A stretch of DNA of 64,000 nt, taken from Streptomyces sp. RKAG293 (GTDB lineage Bacteria > Actinomycetota > Actinomycetes > Streptomycetales > Streptomycetaceae). Position numbers and translations under genes: made by a program. Position 1 is the first letter of the stretch. Each line of letters starts with the position of its first letter. The notes under the pieces were generated by a model. It saw only the letters and a program-made list of their open reading frames with translations. It was not told the origin of the DNA and did not search any database. Below, one piece after another: positions 61,002 to 64,000 of the stretch. The stretch covers positions 2,300,501-2,364,500 of the forward strand of contig NZ_JAJOZB010000001.1 of assembly GCF_023701745.1 (NCBI RefSeq), given 5' to 3'.

Positions 61002-63580
61002 TTATCCCGCATCACGTTCGCCGGCGTGCAGGGCAGTGGTGTGAACGAACCACTCGAGGACGGCACAGATCTCGTCCGGGCGAGAGGCGAAGACATCCAG
61101 CGGGAAGGTGGGATACAGCTCCAGCTTCGCCTCGGCCAGATCGATGCCGTCGATCCGGTTGAACCGCAGCAGGAGTTCACGGCGCAGCGCCGCGTCGTCG
61201 AAGGGTGCCCGCTCCTTGAGGTGTCCGAAGGGGACCTCCGCCACGCCGGTCACCGGGTAGAGGCCGAGCGGCCGCATCGTTCGGGAGCGCGGTGAGGTTC
61301 CGACGTCGAGGAGGGGGAAGCAGCTGGTCTCGGCGCCCCTTCCGTAGTCCAGGTGGCACGCGGGATCCTGCTGTTGCCAGAAGCGGAGCACGCTGCGGAG
61401 GCTCTCGTTCGTGGCCGGCGCTTGGTTGGTGGAGAGAAGTTCGCCGAAGCGGGTGGCCCGGTCGGTCGTGTCCGCTGCCGGGGAAGGGGTCGTGACGTCG
61501 TCGTGCGCCCGGAGTTCCTTTCCGAGCAGCTCGGCCAGTTCCTCCGCGACGAGACGCGACGGCCGGTGGGCGCGGCCCGCCTCGTCGAAGCCGACTCCTT
61601 CCGCTTCGAGCAGTTCTCGCGGTGAGCGATCAGCGGGCTCATAGGCGGCCGAGACACGTCCGTCGGCATTGAGCACCCGGTAGTCGCCGTGCACGCCCTT
61701 GGCCGTGAGGAAGGTCCCCACGGCGACGGGGTGGCTGCCGATGAGTTCGGCGATCGCCCCGTAGGTGGTCCACGTGCCGGCCGGCATCGCGAGAAGGGCG
61801 GCCCGCAGTTCGGCCCAGCCGGGCCATTCGTCGTCGGCGCCGGGAGCACCGTCCTCGGGTCCGGGCCACAGTTGGACGGCCCGCTCGGAGAGCGCGTCCG
61901 CGCGGAGAGCGCGTCCGCGCGGACCAGGATCTCGGCCTTCCCCCAGCCGGATGCGCCGGCGATCTCACGGTTCATGCGCAGGGCGCTGCCGTCCAGGATC
62001 TGTTGCTTGCGCTGGAAGGGGTGGTTCGACAGCTTCGAGTTCTCACCGGTGAGGGTCAGATTGCCGAGGGTGTGCACCAGCAGGTCGCGCAGGTCCTGCG
62101 GGGTCTGGCCGTCCTCGGTCTCCTTCGCGAGCAGCTCGAACCACGCCTCGGCCGGATGCTGCGGAAGGACGTGTTCGACGGTGAGCGCGGCCTTGGCGAA
62201 GTCGACCGGCTCGGCGGAGTCGTAGCTCTCCTCCAGCCGGCGAAGCACGTAGTGGCGCTGGTGGGACTTTCCCGCCCAGTAGAACGGCTTGGTCCTTACG
62301 GCGGCGGAGAGTTCAGCGTCCGTGGGCCAGTAGCGGCGGCGGCCCGACAGGTAGTGCCGGATCGCCTCGGGTACCGGCAGATGCGACTTCTCCAGCTCCT
62401 TGGGGGCTTCGACGAAGATCCGGTTGAGACTGCTCGGAGAGATCTGACAGATGAGACGCCTGACGAGAAAGCTCTCCACGTACGTCAGGGATTCCACGGC
62501 GGCCTCCGCGTCGAGCCGGCCGGCATCCACCAGATCGAGCACCTGCAACGCCACCGGGTAGTACGTCTGGTTGCCCCAGTCCGCGAGCCGCGACAACACC
62601 TCGCGCAGAGCCGGGTGCTGCTCCCGCTCCGGACGCAGGACGCGCAGCAGGCGCTCCGACAGCCGGACGAGGTCCGCGATCTCCGCCCTGAGCGCGTCCT
62701 CATCACCTTCCACCGGCTTCAGACGCTGCTGCTGGGCTTCGTAGATCTCACTGACCTTCGGTTTGGACACCCCCCGCAGCACAAGGTCCAGCCAGAAGAG
62801 CAGTTCCAGGTTCTTCGGGCCGAGGCCCTGCTGCATGGGCAGCCACAGCTCCTGGTACACCTGCTCACCCTGTCGGGGCAGCAGCATGAAGAGGTGGTTC
62901 CGCAGCAGGTCGCTCTGCTGCAGCTGGACACCCGTGTTGTTGATGGACTTGAAGATCCGGTAGACGTTGTCCCCGGGCTCCGCGGTGATCTCGACGATGG
63001 AGAGCAGCCCGCCCAAAACGGTGACGACCACTCTCGCCCAGGTGTCTCCACCTTCCTCCTGGCCCCGCGCTAGCACGCCCCGGAAGAACCGGTAGGCATG
63101 CCCGATGTTGTCCCCGCCCCCGGCGCGCGGGCTGCCCGCGACGCACGCGATGAAGGCGCCGCGGTCCGCCTGGGTCGGCAACAGCCGGTAGTGGTCGTTG
63201 CCGTCAAGGAACTTGTTGACCAGATACTGCTCGTGGATCTTCTCCGCGAGCATGGCGATCTCCTGACCGCCGGTTTCGCGAATGTGATCGCGCAGCGCGG
63301 TGAACGCCACCATCAGGGTCGTGAGCCGCTGTTGCCCGTCCACCACCAGCCAGCGCGATACGCCTCCGGCGCTCATCTGGCCCGGTGCGAGGACGACGGA
63401 GCCGAGGAAGTGGGACGGCGTCCTCACTTCGGCCATGGCCTGGCCGACCAGCTCCGTGACGTCGTCCCACAGCTGCTTCAACTCCTTGTCCGTCCAGCTG
63501 TATGTGCGCTGGTAGAGAGGCACCTGGAACTGCTTCTCCCCGGCCACCAGCTTGCTGAACGTGACTTCCTCGGCATGCAC
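61002..63580 (-). pseudogene. Frameshifted GmrSD-like DUF262-DUF1524 gene with MGMT-like domain
   Basis: This is one gene split by a 17-bp tandem duplication at 61888-61921. The first part, from the GTG at 63580 (GGGGAGG upstream), encodes about 553 residues. The DUF262 NTP-using domain (VPLYQRTYSW; DGQQR at 81-85) is followed by the DUF1524 HNH-like nuclease with its histidine near 470 (VEHVLPQH) and LGNLTLTGENSKLSNHPF; beyond the duplication the frame reads nonsense to a stop at 61250. The second part (from an in-frame ATG at 61787) has an MGMT-like DNA-binding domain (MPAGTWTTYGAIAELIGSHPVAVG...YRVLNADGRVS) and an unknown C-terminal domain. With one repeat copy removed, the length is exactly 854 codons with stop. 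Confidence 0.85.
61888..61921. repeat. Exact 17-bp tandem duplication inside the DUF262 gene
   Basis: GAGAGCGCGTCCGCGCG occurs twice in direct succession, at 61888-61904 and 61905-61921. Since 17 is not a multiple of 3 it shifts the frame between the nuclease half and the MGMT-like half. Reading with one copy gives a continuous protein, AEILVRADALSERAVQLWPG. Confidence 0.95.
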
Positions 63581-63611
63581 GACGCGCCTCCCCTGGCGTG
63601 GCCGATGTGCC

Positions 63612-63860
63612 TCATCGACCACTTGGCGTCACCCTACGCGCACCCTCCGACAACGAGTCCCCGCCCAACGCCCCACGGAACAGCGGAGCTACGCCTCCGC
63701 CGGGCGGCGGGCGGTCGGCGGCGGGCCGTGAACGTGAGTCGGTCGCCGCGCCCGGGCCCGGGCCGACTTCGAGCAGATGGGCGCCGAGATCGACGTCGCG
63801 CGTGACCGCGGGCAGGACGTCGTTCCGGAGGTGGGCGGCCCGCTCCGTCATGGATCTGCT
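63612..63860 (-). pseudogene. Decayed fragment of a class I SAM methyltransferase
   Basis: The translated segment MTERAAHLRNDVLPAVTRDVDLGAHLLEVGPGPGAATDS looks like the start of a small methyltransferase, with the SAM-binding loop LLEVGPGPGAAT. After it, no frame continues the fold, and no usual N terminus precedes it. It reads as a remnant in the gap between the DUF262 gene and the next gene. Confidence 0.45.
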
Positions 63861-63909
63861 CGAACCGGCACGCGCACCCTGGCGCGGGCGAACGGCCAGG
63901 CGAGCCGGG

Positions 63910-64000
63910 TTACCAGGCAGCCGGGGCGTAGTCCTTGAGGAAGCAGCCGTAGAGGTCTTCGCCGAGTTCGCCGCGGACGATGGGGTCGTAGACGCGGGCG
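63910..64000 (-). CDS. C-terminal end of an unidentified gene (partial)
   Basis: The last 29 codons of a minus-strand gene end at a TAA at 63910-63912: ARVYDPIVRGELGEDLYGCFLKDYAPAAW with G/C in nearly every third position, so it is real coding sequence. The gene continues beyond the right edge. I do not recognise the family from so short a piece. Confidence 0.55.
   Translation of the reverse strand, partial: ARVYDPIVRGELGEDLYGCFLKDYAPAAW

Noticed and set aside
61002-61787. A separate MGMT/DNA-repair gene downstream of the DUF262 gene
   Set aside because: The frame upstream of its ATG reads on smoothly into the DUF262 protein once one 17-bp copy is removed, and no ribosome-binding site precedes the ATG. 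It is the second half of one gene.
56480-64000. A second attachment site (copy of the tRNA-Leu 3' end) to the right of the island
   Set aside because: I found no repeat of the tRNA 3' end in the rest of the window and no integrase gene, so integration at this tRNA is only suggested by position. The far border may lie outside the window.

Overview
The window is high-GC actinobacterial DNA, almost certainly from a Streptomyces chromosome. Several genes point that way: a chaplin pair (chpC, chpH) of the aerial-hypha surface coat, mycothiol ligase (mshC), the GylR-regulated glycerol operon, an F420-type LLM oxidoreductase, and third codon positions that are nearly always G or C. The order trmI ... 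metH - gylR - glpF/K/D ... mshC ... chpC - chpH matches what I remember of the conserved Streptomyces core. This is a memory-based comparison and was not searched.

Layout. 0.2-2.5 kb: trmI and a CBS-domain site-2 protease. 2.6-7.5 kb: a RecB-like nuclease, an orphan LuxR-type response regulator, a GNAT acetyltransferase, a SigG-type ECF sigma factor overlapping a convergent STAS gene, and a MerR-PP2C fusion. 7.6-17.1 kb: an oligopeptide/dipeptide ABC operon with three binding lipoproteins, two of them tandem copies at its end. 17.4-21.8 kb: a HAD phosphatase and metH. 21.9-26.8 kb: gylR and glpF-glpK-glpD, with a matching palindrome in front of gylR and in front of glpF. 26.9-28.4 kb: a DinB-like protein and an AraC regulator. 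28.5-36.0 kb: a sugar-acid operon (L-fuconate dehydratase, SDR, sugar ABC importer, aldo/keto reductase) flanked by a FadR-type regulator. 36.1-41.5 kb: a GH18-like anchored protein, a PAC2 protein and a secreted GH31 glycosidase. 41.7-49.7 kb: mshC, the TIGR03843/DUF3090/phosphomutase trio, corA, an unknown gene, an LLM oxidoreductase and an aldo/keto reductase. 49.7-53.2 kb: a RecD2-like protein that has lost its ATPase motifs, then two small conserved genes. 53.3-56.2 kb: chpC, chpH and an M20 peptidase.

From the tRNA-Leu(GAG) at 56.42 kb onward the content changes and looks like an accessory, defence-type island. It holds a TerD domain fused to a PD-(D/E)XK nuclease, an SNF2 helicase with an N-terminal helix-hairpin-helix, and a GmrSD-like DUF262-DUF1524 protein carrying a cysteine-less MGMT-like DNA-reading domain. 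The last gene is broken by an exact 17-bp tandem duplication; removing one copy restores a single 853-codon frame. A decayed methyltransferase fragment and the C-terminal end of another gene close the window. This island is my candidate for a little-described system; its defence role is inference from domains and context only.
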